A stretch of 64,000 bases of DNA from Bacillus paralicheniformis (GCF_001042485.2 NZ_LBMN02000036.1:124001-188000), one strand, 5' to 3'; counted from the stretch's first letter, positions 1-7,594 are shown. Notes: generated by a model from the letters alone, not told the origin. Program-made: numbers and translations.

Positions 1-53
1 GATGATTTTCCATATTTTTCACACACTTCTTTCATTGTAACACAATTCACACA

Positions 54-82
54 TTGAAATATCGCCAAAAAGTTCCTATAAT
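54..82 (+). promoter_or_regulatory. SigA promoter of metA
   Basis: TTGAAA at 54-59 and TATAAT at 77-82 are separated by 17 bases, a near-consensus housekeeping promoter. The transcript would start near 89, leaving about 25 bases before the RBS GGAGG (107-111). That leaves no room for an S-box or T-box, so metA is not controlled here by a leader riboswitch. Confidence 0.8.
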
Positions 83-118
83 GAAGAAAAATCAGCGGAG
101 AAAACCGGAGGTGGCGTG

Positions 119-1027
119 TTGCCTATCAACATACCTATCAATTTGCCAGCGAAGCAGATTCTTGAAAGTGAAAATATTTTTGTCATGGATGAAAAACGGG
201 CTTTTCATCAGGACATCAGACCTTTAAATATTGTGATTCTTAATCTGATGCCGCAGAAAATCAGGACCGAGACACAGCTGCTCAGAATGCTCGGAAATTC
301 TCCTTTACAGGTATATTTCACTTTTTTAATACCGTCTACACACACGCCAAAACATACACCAAGGCAGCATTTGGAACAGTTTTATACAACTTTTTCTTCG
401 ATCAGGGACAAAAAATTTGACGGCATGATCATTACCGGCGCGCCGATCGAGCACCTGGAGTATGAGGAAGTGTCCTATTGGAAAGAACTTCAGGAGATTT
501 TAGAGTGGAGCAAAACGCATGTCACGTCAACGCTTCACATCTGCTGGGGAGCGCAGGCGGGGCTTTATCATCATTACGGAATTCGCAAAGTCAAACTGCC
601 GAAAAAAACATTTGGCGTTTTCGAACACAGAATAATGGAGAAAAATGAAAGACTGGTCAGAGGCTTTGAAGAGTTCTACTATGTCCCGCATTCAAGGCAT
701 ACAGATATAAATATGGATGACCTAAAAGCCGTTTCTCATTTAAAAGTGCTCAGCGTATCCGATGAAGCGGGCGTCTGTTTAATTGCTTCAAAAGATGAAA
801 AACAAGTTTTTTTAACTGGACATCCTGAGTATGATACAGATACTCTTAAAGAAGAGTATGAAAGGGATTTGGCCAGAAACATGGACATTGATCCGCCGGT
901 GAATTATTTTAAAGACGGGCCGGACGGCGCTTCGCCTGTAAACCGCTGGAAAGCCCACGCGACTCTTTTGTTCATGAACTGGCTGAATTATTACGTTTAC
1001 CAGGAAACACCGTACGAGTGGAAATGA
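119..1027 (+). CDS. metA: Homoserine O-acetyltransferase MetA
   Basis: Activates homoserine by acylation, the first committed step of methionine synthesis in the cytosol. With the TTG start at 119 (RBS GGAGG, 7 bases upstream) the protein begins MPINIP, and the catalytic Cys falls at 142 (HICWGAQ) and Glu at 111 (APIEHLE). Both numbers match the known family, in which Glu111 marks acetyl- rather than succinyl-CoA use. A GTG at 116 is in frame but only 4 bases from the RBS. The His-Glu pair of the GHPEYD motif near residue 235 completes the glutamine-amidotransferase-like active site. Monocistronic, with its own promoter; length of about 302 residues is typical. Confidence 0.96.
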   Translation: MPINIPINLPAKQILESENIFVMDEKRAFHQDIRPLNIVILNLMPQKIRTETQLLRMLGNSPLQVYFTFLIPSTHTPKHTPRQHLEQFYTTFSSIRDKKFDGMIITGAPIEHLEYEEVSYWKELQEILEWSKTHVTSTLHICWGAQAGLYHHYGIRKVKLPKKTFGVFEHRIMEKNERLVRGFEEFYYVPHSRHTDINMDDLKAVSHLKVLSVSDEAGVCLIASKDEKQVFLTGHPEYDTDTLKEEYERDLARNMDIDPPVNYFKDGPDGASPVNRWKAHATLLFMNWLNYYVYQETPYEWK

Positions 1028-1069
1028 AATTCTCATGCCCTGGTCTGATGCAAGACATTCAAAATGTGT

Positions 1070-1157
1070 TAAAATACTGTTGGGTTAGTCTTCCATAAGG
1101 GGGTTCGGCTTGGCCGCGAAAGCAGGAATAATAAGGAACCCAGTGCTTTCCTGCCGA
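1070..1157 (+). promoter_or_regulatory. Promoter and structured leader upstream of ugtP
   Basis: An extended -10 (TG-T-TAAAAT, 1067-1075) would start transcription near 1082. The leader then contains gggttc (1101-1106) complementary to gaaccc (1136-1141), and gcaggaa (1122-1128) complementary to ttcctgc (1148-1154). The two helices cross, so they would form an H-type pseudoknot; a small GC-GAAA-GC hairpin (1116-1123) competes with the second helix. I do not recognise the element. No run of T follows it, so it is not an ordinary terminator. The pairing is seen; any regulatory role is inferred. Confidence 0.45.
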
Positions 1158-1296
1158 TCCATACTTTAAAAATACCTTAATTTTTGTTCTTCATTTATAA
1201 TTAAAATAATATTTATGGTATGGTATGTGTGGACATTGACTCCTGTTTTTTTACCATTTTAGCTCTTGCTGTTTGAATTAATTGAGGTGAATATGC

Positions 1297-2448
1297 TTGA
1301 ATACCAATAAAAATATATTAATTTTGACTGCAAATTACGGAAATGGCCATGTTCAAGTAGCCAAAACGCTCTACCAAGAGTGCGAACGGCTCGGTTTTAA
1401 GAATGTAACTGTTTCGAATTTGTATCAAGAATCAAACCCGATTGTGTCAGAGATCACACAGTATCTCTACCTGAAAAGCTTTTCAATCGGTAAACAGTTT
1501 TATCGCCTTTTCTACTATGGGGTCGATAAAATTTACAATAAAAGAAAGTTTAATATTTATTTCAAAATGGGAAATAAACGGCTGGACCAACTGGTTAAAA
1601 AACATCAGCCAGACATCATCATCAATACGTTTCCAATGATTGTCGTACCCGAATACAGACGGAGAATGGGAAAAGTCATTCCGACCTTTAACGTCATGAC
1701 GGATTTCTGCCTTCACAAAATTTGGGTCCACGAACACATTGACAAATATTACGTAGCCACTGATTATGTGAAGGAAAAACTGCTCGAAATCGGCACTCAC
1801 CCGAGCAATGTCAAGATCACGGGTATTCCGATCCGCAGGCAGTTTGAAGAAGAAATGGACAAAGATAAAATCTACGAGAAGTATCAGCTGTCTCCCGACA
1901 AGAAGATATTGCTGATCATGGCAGGCGCACACGGGGTTCTTAAAAACGTAAAGGAACTGTGTGAATCTCTGGTAACGAAAGAGGATGTTCAAGTCGTCGT
2001 CGTGTGCGGAAAAAATACGATGCTGAAATCTTCACTGGAAGACATTGAAGCCCTTTATCCAAACAAGCTGAAATCACTCGGTTATATCGAAAGAATTGAC
2101 GAGCTGTTCAGGGTGGCTGACTGCATGATCACAAAGCCGGGCGGAATTACCTTGACGGAGGCCACGGCAATCGGCGTTCCCGTCATCCTTTACAAGCCTG
2201 TTCCCGGGCAGGAAAAGGAAAATGCCCTGTTCTTCGAAGACAGAGGAGCTGCCATCGTCGTCAACAGGCATGAGGAAATTCTTGAATCAGTCTCCTCCCT
2301 TTTGGCTGATGAGAAAAAGTTAAACGAAATGAAGAAAAACATTAAAAACTTGCATTTATCCAATTCATCAGAAGTCATCCTGACGGACATTATCGAGCAG
2401 TCTGAAATCATCATGAACAAAAAACAGACTGTCCGGGCGCTGTCCTAA
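1297..2448 (+). CDS. ugtP: Processive diacylglycerol beta-glucosyltransferase UgtP
   Basis: Transfers glucose from UDP-glucose to diacylglycerol, giving mono- and diglucosyldiacylglycerol, the lipoteichoic acid anchor; in B. subtilis it also acts as a nutrient-dependent inhibitor of FtsZ assembly. The sequence shows the GT28/MGDG-synthase layout: N-terminal acceptor domain with GNGHVQVAKTL near residue 16, and a C-terminal UDP-sugar domain with KPGGITLTEATAIGVPVI near 285. The TTG start at 1297 follows RBS GAGGTGA by 6 bases and gives 383 residues, the family length. Peripheral membrane protein without a signal peptide. Formerly ypfP. Confidence 0.96.
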   Translation: MNTNKNILILTANYGNGHVQVAKTLYQECERLGFKNVTVSNLYQESNPIVSEITQYLYLKSFSIGKQFYRLFYYGVDKIYNKRKFNIYFKMGNKRLDQLVKKHQPDIIINTFPMIVVPEYRRRMGKVIPTFNVMTDFCLHKIWVHEHIDKYYVATDYVKEKLLEIGTHPSNVKITGIPIRRQFEEEMDKDKIYEKYQLSPDKKILLIMAGAHGVLKNVKELCESLVTKEDVQVVVVCGKNTMLKSSLEDIEALYPNKLKSLGYIERIDELFRVADCMITKPGGITLTEATAIGVPVILYKPVPGQEKENALFFEDRGAAIVVNRHEEILESVSSLLADEKKLNEMKKNIKNLHLSNSSEVILTDIIEQSEIIMNKKQTVRALS

Positions 2449-2461
2449 AAAAGCCCGAGTC

Positions 2462-2493
2462 AAAAAAACACTTGCCCTGCAAGTGTTTTTTTC
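2462..2493. terminator. Bidirectional terminator between ugtP and the AIM24-family gene
   Basis: Stem acacttgc/gcaagtgt (2468-2475 with 2479-2486), with a run of A before it and of T after it, so it can end both convergent transcripts. Confidence 0.85.
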
Positions 2494-2501
2494 GTTTAAT
2501 A

Positions 2502-3191
2502 TTAAGATTCCGAGTAATAAACTTCTTCAAACGGCTGCACAACGACAAACCCGTTCCCTGAAAACTTCATTTGGATCGATTCCCCGCTTCCCCTGCCGAT
2601 GAACGTCTTAAAAGATACATCTGTCACAAATTCAGGCTGAAGGCTTCCAGACCAGGCAACCGTTGCGTTTGGATCGGTATAGACTGGGCTTTCCGGGGTT
2701 ACGATCAAAGTGAGCGGTTCGTAATGGCTTGTGATTGCAGCCATTCCAGTTCCCTCAAGCTTAATGTTAAACAATCCGCCGGCCAGCATGCCGGAAATTC
2801 TTTTCATCAGTTTGATGTCCCAATGGATTGATGGCTCAAATGCGAGCAGATCGTGCCCGTTCACAAATATGGAGTCCCCCTTCAAGTTTAAGATGGAGAT
2901 CTTCTTTCCTTGATCAGCAAGGTACACCTTTCCGTTTCCTTCCGCTTTCATCAGTGCAGCCCCTTCTCCGCTGAACACTTTTTTCACCATCCGTCCAATT
3001 CCGTGTTCAAATACCCCTTCACGCTTAAATTTGACTCTTCCCCTGTAGGAAACCATCGAACCGGCCTTTGCCCACACTTTTCCATCGAGATTAACTTCCA
3101 AGAGACGGGGTGTTTCCATTTCAAACAGCCCCTCCCCTTTGTCTTCCTGCTGGGTTTTGGATACAAACTCATCAACCGAATAACGGTTCAT
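2502..3191 (-). CDS. AIM24-family protein
   Basis: A 229-residue protein of the AIM24 family (former DUF124), beta-rich and Gly-rich, with no signal peptide or membrane segment. The bacterial members have no firmly established role; the mitochondrial relative AIM24 supports inner-membrane organisation. As I recall the B. subtilis 168 map, cspD directly follows ugtP there, so this gene looks like an insertion in this lineage. A start of MNRYSVDE at 3191 gives the expected length. Its upstream region carries a candidate ECF-sigma promoter (3234-3261), which would suggest a cell-envelope stress role; this is inference. Confidence 0.85.
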   Translation of the reverse strand: MNRYSVDEFVSKTQQEDKGEGLFEMETPRLLEVNLDGKVWAKAGSMVSYRGRVKFKREGVFEHGIGRMVKKVFSGEGAALMKAEGNGKVYLADQGKKISILNLKGDSIFVNGHDLLAFEPSIHWDIKLMKRISGMLAGGLFNIKLEGTGMAAITSHYEPLTLIVTPESPVYTDPNATVAWSGSLQPEFVTDVSFKTFIGRGSGESIQMKFSGNGFVVVQPFEEVYYSES

Positions 3192-3233
3192 CTATAAACA
3201 CTCCTCTTCGCATTCCTGATATTGGTTTTATTA

Positions 3234-3261
3234 TATACGGGCTGACGCTTAAAATGTTTCG
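3234..3261 (-). promoter_or_regulatory. Candidate ECF-sigma (SigW-like) promoter of the AIM24-family gene
   Basis: Read on the minus strand: CGAAAC (3261-3256), 16 bases, CGTATA (3239-3234). The SigW/SigM-type consensus is TGAAAC-N16-CGTA; only the first base differs. A TATAAT overlaps the -10, but no matching -35 lies 17 bases from it. Confidence 0.5.
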
Positions 3262-3298
3262 TCCACTTTGCGAAAAATAATGATCAATAACCAGAAAC

Positions 3299-3312
3299 TG
3301 AAAACGATTTCA
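3299..3312. promoter_or_regulatory. cre-like CcpA operator
   Basis: TGAAAACGATTTCA fits the catabolite-responsive element consensus TGWAANCGNTNWCA at every position. It lies between the divergent AIM24-family gene and cspD, about 40 bases upstream of the cspD -35 box. Function is inferred. Confidence 0.4.
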
Positions 3313-3353
3313 AAGAAATTCCTTAAAAAAGCATTAAAGTTCATTTTTTTCTC

Positions 3354-3391
3354 TTGACAGCTTGACGAAGCCTCCATAGATAGTGTATAGT
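3354..3391 (+). promoter_or_regulatory. Promoter(s) of cspD
   Basis: TTGACA (3354-3359) is followed after 17 bases by TAGATA (3377-3382). A second overlapping pair is TTGACG (3362-3367), 18 bases, TATAGT (3386-3391). Either gives a leader of roughly 80-90 nt with a hairpin tagcac/gtgcta (3438-3452) just before the strong RBS AGGAGG (3460-3465), typical of a cold-shock gene whose translation depends on leader folding. Confidence 0.7.
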
Positions 3392-3475
3392 GAAACCATC
3401 ATTTAGCAGAACACCGTTAGATGATGAAAATTTTTTTTAGCACATTGTGCTACAGTACTAGGAGGATTAAGCAAT

Positions 3476-3676
3476 ATGCAAAACGGTAAAGTAAAATGGT
3501 TTAACAATGAAAAAGGCTTCGGCTTCATCGAAGTTGAAGGCGGAGACGATGTATTCGTTCATTTCACTGCAATCGAAGGTGACGGATACAAATCTCTAGA
3601 AGAAGGACAAGAAGTTTCTTTCGAGATTGTTGAAGGTAATCGTGGACCTCAAGCATCTAACGTTGTAAAGCTTTAA
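3476..3676 (+). CDS. cspD: Cold-shock protein CspD
   Basis: A 66-residue single OB-fold RNA chaperone that binds single-stranded nucleic acids and melts mRNA structure at low temperature or on entry to stationary phase. RNP1 (KGFGFIEV, residues 13-20) and RNP2 (VFVHF, about residues 26-30) are intact. The sequence appears essentially identical to B. subtilis CspD. ATG at 3476 is 10 bases after AGGAGG. Single gene between its own promoter and a terminator. Confidence 0.97.
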   Translation: MQNGKVKWFNNEKGFGFIEVEGGDDVFVHFTAIEGDGYKSLEEGQEVSFEIVEGNRGPQASNVVKL

Positions 3677-3707
3677 CAAAATCAAGACAATTGAGACTTC
3701 AAATAAG

Positions 3708-3740
3708 AGGAGAGGCATTTTTTGCCTCTCCTATTTAATT
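3708..3740. terminator. Terminator between cspD and degR
   Basis: A 9-bp stem aggagaggc/gcctctcct (3708-3716 with 3724-3732) with an AT-rich tail. It overlaps the 3' end of the convergent degR gene. Confidence 0.75.
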
Positions 3741-3913
3741 TTCAGCTGAATTTCGATTGCCAGTATATTTTGCTTCAACCTTTGCTCGATTTCCTCAATG
3801 TTCTTCTCGAGAGATGGACGCCCCTTTTTCGCGATATCAACGAGCTGTTCAAGATCTTTATATACCTCCACAAATGTCTTGTGAAGAACGGTTTGCAGTT
3901 CATTGCTTTCCAC
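3731..3913 (-). CDS. degR: DegR, stabiliser of phosphorylated DegU
   Basis: A 60-residue charged, helical protein starting at GTG (3913). In B. subtilis, DegR has 60 residues, lies beside cspD, and protects the response regulator DegU-P from dephosphorylation, raising degradative-enzyme secretion. Identification rests on size, position and the SigD-like promoter upstream; the sequence itself has no diagnostic motif. RBS-like GAGG or GGAG lies upstream. Confidence 0.75.
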   Translation of the reverse strand: MESNELQTVLHKTFVEVYKDLEQLVDIAKKGRPSLEKNIEEIEQRLKQNILAIEIQLKIK

Positions 3914-3987
3914 TGTTCCTCAGACTCCTTTTTTTCATGATTACCTAAATTAGTAATAAAGACTTATATTTTTTAGGTTCAATAGTT

Positions 3988-4014
3988 ATATCGGATTAAT
4001 TTTACTTTATTTTT
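3988..4014 (-). promoter_or_regulatory. SigD-type promoter of degR
   Basis: On the minus strand AAAA (4014-4011), 15 bases, TCCGATAT (3995-3988). The flagellar SigD consensus is TAAA-N15-GCCGATAT, so seven of eight -10 bases and three of four -35 bases match. degR is known to be SigD-dependent in B. subtilis, which agrees. Confidence 0.6.
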
Positions 4015-4073
4015 TCTATTTCACACATAAAAATGCCTTTTTTAGAAAAAATACTTGTCGGAGGTGTATGATC

Positions 4074-4340
4074 ATGAACTCAGAACATCGCGATGATCTT
4101 GTAACGGGATTTAATCAGCGCAAGCAGCTTGAAATAGCCGTAGAAACCGCCCAAAAGACGACGGGAATGGCGACGAGGCAAAAGAGCTCCACTTTGCTGA
4201 AATCGGCGTATCAATCCATCGAAGACGCCAGACAGCTGTCACAGGCTGAGGAACTATCCGCCCTGGATGAAGACTTCTTAAACGAACAGCTCAACATCTT
4301 AAATGATTGCCAGCACCAGCTTGACGAATCACAGCATTAA
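4074..4340 (+). CDS. ypzA: YpzA, DUF2564 family protein
   Basis: An 88-residue soluble helical protein of the DUF2564 family, of unknown function and restricted to Bacillus relatives. The ATG at 4074 is 9 bases after GGAGGT (4060-4065); an ATG at 4068 is only 2-3 bases from it and is rejected as a start. The ATAQKTTG-like and SAYQSIEDARQLSQ segments identify the family. Stands alone, closed by a terminator at 4341. Confidence 0.85.
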   Translation: MNSEHRDDLVTGFNQRKQLEIAVETAQKTTGMATRQKSSTLLKSAYQSIEDARQLSQAEELSALDEDFLNEQLNILNDCQHQLDESQH

Positions 4341-4365
4341 AAAAACCGCGTTCAGCGGTTTTTTT
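4341..4365 (+). terminator. Terminator of ypzA
   Basis: Stem aaaaccgc/gcggtttt (4342-4349 with 4355-4362) followed by T residues, directly after the stop codon. Confidence 0.9.
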
Positions 4366-4399
4366 AGCGCGGCCCAAGGATGATGGTTTATTGGGGGGA

Positions 4400-4585
4400 T
4401 CAATTTTTGTTTGTCAGCACGTCTCCATAGGTTCGGAGCTTTTCTCCGACCGTGCATTTTGAAATGCAAAATGCGTGGGCATACGTTTTTCCGTATTCTT
4501 TTCTGAAGTGTTTTTTAATGAAGCACCCTTCACAGTAGGTGTCCTGCAAATGTGTGAGTTCCTTAAAGATCTCTTTCTTATCCAA
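4400..4585 (-). CDS. ypeQ: YpeQ, small zinc-finger protein
   Basis: A 61-residue protein with CxxC (residues 18 and 21) and C-x3-C (40 and 44), the zinc-ribbon pattern of the YpeQ family (DUF2602). Function unknown. I place the start at TTG 4585 (MDKKEIF), 8 bases after GGAG; the in-frame ATG at 4594 directly abuts the RBS. It follows ypeP by a few bases and is probably cotranscribed with it. Confidence 0.8.
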   Translation of the reverse strand: MDKKEIFKELTHLQDTYCEGCFIKKHFRKEYGKTYAHAFCISKCTVGEKLRTYGDVLTNKN

Positions 4586-4599
4586 AACGTTCATCTCCG

Positions 4600-5277
4600 T
4601 TATTCATCTAGTTTGATTTGGCTTTCCACAATGGTATGCTCAAGCATTTTTTTTGCGAGCTGATCCGCTTCCTTGTTGTCTTTGCGGCTGATTTGAATAT
4701 AGGTGGGCGTTAGCTTTAATTTTTGAAGCTGGCTCTCGATTCTGTCCAGCCATTTCGAATGAACGGGGTCATAGCATGGCCAGTTACCTTCAAGCTGGTT
4801 CAGCACGACGAGCGAATCCCCTTTTATGACGACAGAGTTCCTGCTTGCCCCAAGGTCTCTAAGCTCTTTAACGGCTTCGGAGAGAGCCGCATATTCCGCC
4901 TCGTTATTCGTTGTCAGCCGAAAGCTCTTATTCTTTCTCAATCGGTACCGGTCCCCGCCGAGGGAGTAATATATCACAATGCCTAAACCAGCGAGCTGAC
5001 TTTCTTTATCATAGCTGCCGTCAAAATAGACGGTGATCTCATCCGGTTCAGCCGCAAGTTCTTCTTTCAGCTTTTCCAGCTCTTTCAGAGTCCAAAAGCT
5101 GCCCTTCTCATCTTCAAACTCAAGTTCAGTGACATACGGACTTTGAGAAAGCTGACGCCCAGCCGCCATTGCCTCTTTCATCTCGATCCATTCATCAGCT
5201 GTAAAAGGAATGGGTGAAGACCCTTTAATCTTGATTTTCATACCTGCTCTCAGTTTCACAAAATCACCTTTATTCAA
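4600..5277 (-). CDS. ypeP: RNase HI-like protein YpeP
   Basis: A 225-residue protein: an N-terminal segment of about 75 residues with no recognised fold, then an RNase HI domain. All four acidic active-site positions are present: D86 (YFDGSYD), E126 (NNEAEY), D154 (KGDS) and D205 (NKEADQLA). B. subtilis has two type 1 RNase H-like genes near here, and I recall little or no RNase H activity being reported for at least one, so activity cannot be assumed from the residues alone. Divergent from ypdP. Confidence 0.85.
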   Translation of the reverse strand: MNKGDFVKLRAGMKIKIKGSSPIPFTADEWIEMKEAMAAGRQLSQSPYVTELEFEDEKGSFWTLKELEKLKEELAAEPDEITVYFDGSYDKESQLAGLGIVIYYSLGGDRYRLRKNKSFRLTTNNEAEYAALSEAVKELRDLGASRNSVVIKGDSLVVLNQLEGNWPCYDPVHSKWLDRIESQLQKLKLTPTYIQISRKDNKEADQLAKKMLEHTIVESQIKLDE

Positions 5278-5300
5278 ATTATGGCTTGTTATGCTATAAT
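5273..5300 (+). promoter_or_regulatory. Extended -10 promoter of ypdP
   Basis: TTCAAA (5273-5278), 16 bases, then TGC-TATAAT (5292-5300): a consensus extended -10. Transcription would start near 5307, inside the longest possible reading frame, which fixes the ypdP start downstream at 5335. Confidence 0.75.
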
Positions 5301-5334
5301 CAAAACAGTTTATTCAGAAAGGAAGTACCCGTTC

Positions 5335-6036
5335 TTGTTTAACGAAATATTATGGATTAGTTTTGCGATCATTAATTTTATCATTGTTCTCTTCTTTTTT
5401 AAACGATTTGGCAAAACCGGTTTATTTGTCTGGATCGGTTTTGCGACAGCCGCCGCCAATATCGAGGTGGTCAAAACGGTCGAGCTGTTCGGGTTGACCG
5501 CGACACTCGGCAACATCCTGTACGGAAGCGTATTTTTTGCGACTGACGTCATCAATGAAAGATACGGAAAGGAAGAAGCGAAAAAAGCCGTTTCAATCGG
5601 TTTTTTCATTCTGATTGCTTTGACGCTCGTCATGCAGGGAGCGCTTCTGTTCAAGCCGCATCCGGAAGACATTGCACAGCCTGCGCTGGAGACGATATTC
5701 GGCTTCTTGCCCCGTGTGGCGCTCGGCAGCCTGCTCGCCTATATCATCAGCCAAACGCTTGATGTTTATGTATATTCGGGAATCAGAAGGTTATTTCCTT
5801 CCGATCGGGCACTGTGGCTTCGCAACAGCGGCAGCACAGCCCTAAGCCAGCTGCTCGATACATTGATTTTTACAAGCGTCGCATTTATGGGCGCTTATCC
5901 GCTGAATGTCTGGATTCAGATTTTCATCACGACATATGTCTTGAAATTCGTTGTCGCCGTTTTCGCAGCGCCGTACGCTTATGCCGCTAAAAGAATCACC
6001 CCTTTGGATGAAAGGAGCGGAAACAATGCCGATTGA
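5335..6036 (+). CDS. ypdP: Queuosine-precursor transporter YpdP (VUT family)
   Basis: A 233-residue integral membrane protein of the VUT/DUF165 family with about six hydrophobic segments, taking up 7-deazaguanine precursors of the tRNA nucleoside queuosine. The start chosen is TTG at 5335 ([10 protein letters not shown]), 9 bases after AAAGGAAG (5318-5325); an upstream ATG at 5281 precedes the promoter's transcription start and cannot be used from it. The 3' end overlaps rnhA by 11 bases, so the two are translationally coupled. Confidence 0.88.
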   Translation: MFNEILWISFAIINFIIVLFFFKRFGKTGLFVWIGFATAAANIEVVKTVELFGLTATLGNILYGSVFFATDVINERYGKEEAKKAVSIGFFILIALTLVMQGALLFKPHPEDIAQPALETIFGFLPRVALGSLLAYIISQTLDVYVYSGIRRLFPSDRALWLRNSGSTALSQLLDTLIFTSVAFMGAYPLNVWIQIFITTYVLKFVVAVFAAPYAYAAKRITPLDERSGNNAD

Positions 6037-6424
6037 GGTCTATATCGACGGAGCAAGCGCGGGTGATCCCGGACCGTCCGGACTTGGCATTTTCATCAAA
6101 GACGGTCAGAAGACCGAGTCCTTCTCCCTTCCCGCCGGCTTACTGAGCAATCATGAAGCGGAATTCAAGGCGCTGATCGAAGGAATGAAGCTGTGCGCCG
6201 AACGAAACTACCGGATCGTTTCGTTTCGGACCGATTCGCAGATCGTCGAGCGCACGGCGGATTTGGAGTTTGTCAAAAATCAGGCATTTAAGCCTTATCT
6301 GGATGAAATCATCCGCTTAAAAAACGATTTTGATTTATTTTTTATCAAGTGGATTCCTTCGAAGTCTAACCAGGCGGCTGACAAGCTTGCGAAAAAGGCG
6401 ATATTGCTGAATCACCCCGAGTAA
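6026..6424 (+). CDS. rnhA: RNase HI-like protein YpdQ (RnhA)
   Basis: A 132-residue, stand-alone RNase HI fold, predicted to act on RNA in RNA-DNA hybrids. The acidic residues D8 (YIDGA), E44 (NHEAEF), D70 (RTDS) and D119 (AADKLAKK) are all present, although the basic protrusion of E. coli RNase HI is missing. ATG at 6026 follows AAAGGAG by 8 bases and lies inside the end of ypdP. The B. subtilis counterpart was reported to lack detectable RNase H activity, as I recall, so the biochemical role is uncertain. Confidence 0.85.
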   Translation: MPIEVYIDGASAGDPGPSGLGIFIKDGQKTESFSLPAGLLSNHEAEFKALIEGMKLCAERNYRIVSFRTDSQIVERTADLEFVKNQAFKPYLDEIIRLKNDFDLFFIKWIPSKSNQAADKLAKKAILLNHPE

Positions 6425-6466
6425 AATCCATTCCCGCTGCACATCATAACGAGTGAGGTGGTTCAT

Positions 6467-6613
6467 GTGGAAAAACAGCATTCAGCAGGAAGAGGCCGCC
6501 TGACAGGCGGTGTCACGCCCCAGGGAGATATTGTATTAAACCGGGATAACCGGCATACAGACCCAAAAACCGAGCTTGAAAACCGGGCGAAAAAAAGCAA
6601 TACAAAACATTAG
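6467..6613 (+). CDS. sspL: Small acid-soluble spore protein SspL
   Basis: A 48-codon ORF starting at GTG 6467, 6 bases after GAGGTG. The central RLTGGVTPQGD and the DPKTELE-RAKKSNTK end are those of SspL, a minor SASP made in the forespore. SspL of B. subtilis has 42 residues; the extra residues here lie between the two motifs. Its position between rnhA and ypcP supports the call. No convincing SigG promoter was identified by eye. Confidence 0.88.
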   Translation: MEKQHSAGRGRLTGGVTPQGDIVLNRDNRHTDPKTELENRAKKSNTKH

Positions 6614-6642
6614 AGAGATCGGTTATCCGATCTCTCTTTTTT
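6613..6642. terminator. Terminator of sspL
   Basis: Ten-bp stem gagagatcgg/ccgatctctc (6613-6622 with 6627-6636) followed by six T. It overlaps the 3' end of the convergent ypcP. Confidence 0.9.
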
Positions 6643-7510
6643 CGAATTTCACCAGCAGCGGTTCGATTCCCCGTATTTGATGAAGTCTCAGCATCGCTTT
6701 CGCCCTGTCATGCATCAAGGTGAAGTCTGCGTCGTCCAATGAGCAGGAAAGCGGTACATCGCATTTGATTTCTGCAAGGATTCTGGACAGCTTCAGGTCT
6801 TCAAGACATTCGGTTATTTTCGTCTGCTGACCCTTTGTCAGCTGTCCGATGTTTTCCAGCAGCCGGTCAACAGTCGAATATTCCTTAATCAGTTTGTAGG
6901 CCGTCTTTTCGCCGATGCCTTTTACACCCGGGTAGTTATCGCTTGTATCACCCATCAGCGCTTTGATGTCAATCAAAGCCTTCGGCTCGACACCGGTCTC
7001 TTCACTGAATGATTCTTCCGTGTATACTTTATAATTGCCGATTCCCTTTTGTAATAGGGCGACTTTAACATTGACTGTTAAAAGCTGAAGCAAATCTTTA
7101 TCACCGGTGACGATCGTGATCTCCGCTTCTTCGCTGAACATCGCTGACAGCGTGCCGATGCAGTCATCGGCTTCATAGCCCGCAATGCCGATATTTAAAA
7201 TCCCGAGCTCTTCCGCCGCTTCCTTTGCCATGTCAAATTGCGGTATCAATTCTAGAGGCGGCTCGCCGCGATTCGCTTTATAGTCCTTAAATAAATCGTT
7301 GCGGTACGTTTTGCTTCCCATGTCCCAGCAGCAGACGACATGACTCGGTTCAAACGCAGACACCGCGGTTAACAGATGCTTTAAAAAGCCGTGAACCCCG
7401 TTCGTCGGCACCCCTTTGTCATTCAGCATAAAATTGCGGTGCACCGCAGTCGCAAAAAAAGACCGGAATAATAAAGCCATCCCGTCTACAAGCAGCAGCT
7501 TCTTGTTCAT
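6623..7510 (-). CDS. ypcP: 5'-3' exonuclease/flap endonuclease YpcP (FenA)
   Basis: A 295-residue stand-alone homologue of the 5'-nuclease domain of DNA polymerase I, removing RNA primers and flaps from Okazaki fragments. Metal-binding Asp motifs are visible in order: LLLVDGMALLFR at the N-terminus, YEADDCIGT, VTGDKDLLQL, and the helix-hairpin-helix segment MGDTSDNYPGVKGIGEKTA. Also named FenA in B. subtilis. A GGAAG-type RBS precedes ATG 7510. Convergent with sspL. Confidence 0.92.
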   Translation of the reverse strand: MNKKLLLVDGMALLFRSFFATAVHRNFMLNDKGVPTNGVHGFLKHLLTAVSAFEPSHVVCCWDMGSKTYRNDLFKDYKANRGEPPLELIPQFDMAKEAAEELGILNIGIAGYEADDCIGTLSAMFSEEAEITIVTGDKDLLQLLTVNVKVALLQKGIGNYKVYTEESFSEETGVEPKALIDIKALMGDTSDNYPGVKGIGEKTAYKLIKEYSTVDRLLENIGQLTKGQQTKITECLEDLKLSRILAEIKCDVPLSCSLDDADFTLMHDRAKAMLRLHQIRGIEPLLVKFEKREIG

Positions 7511-7555
7511 TATGGAAACTTCCTTTCATCATACAATGCACTTATTGTACCACAG

Positions 7556-7594
7556 GAGCAAAAATGATGAAAACAGCGTCAATCGACGCTGTTT
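7556..7594 (-). terminator. Terminator of the SASP-like gene
   Basis: Stem aaacagcgtc/gacgctgttt (7571-7580 with 7585-7594), with a T-rich tail on the minus strand, directly after the stop codon at 7595. Confidence 0.8.

Noticed and set aside
1483..1992. 169-codon minus-strand frame within ugtP
   Set aside because: Antisense to a conserved gene with all its motifs; no RBS or homology recognised.
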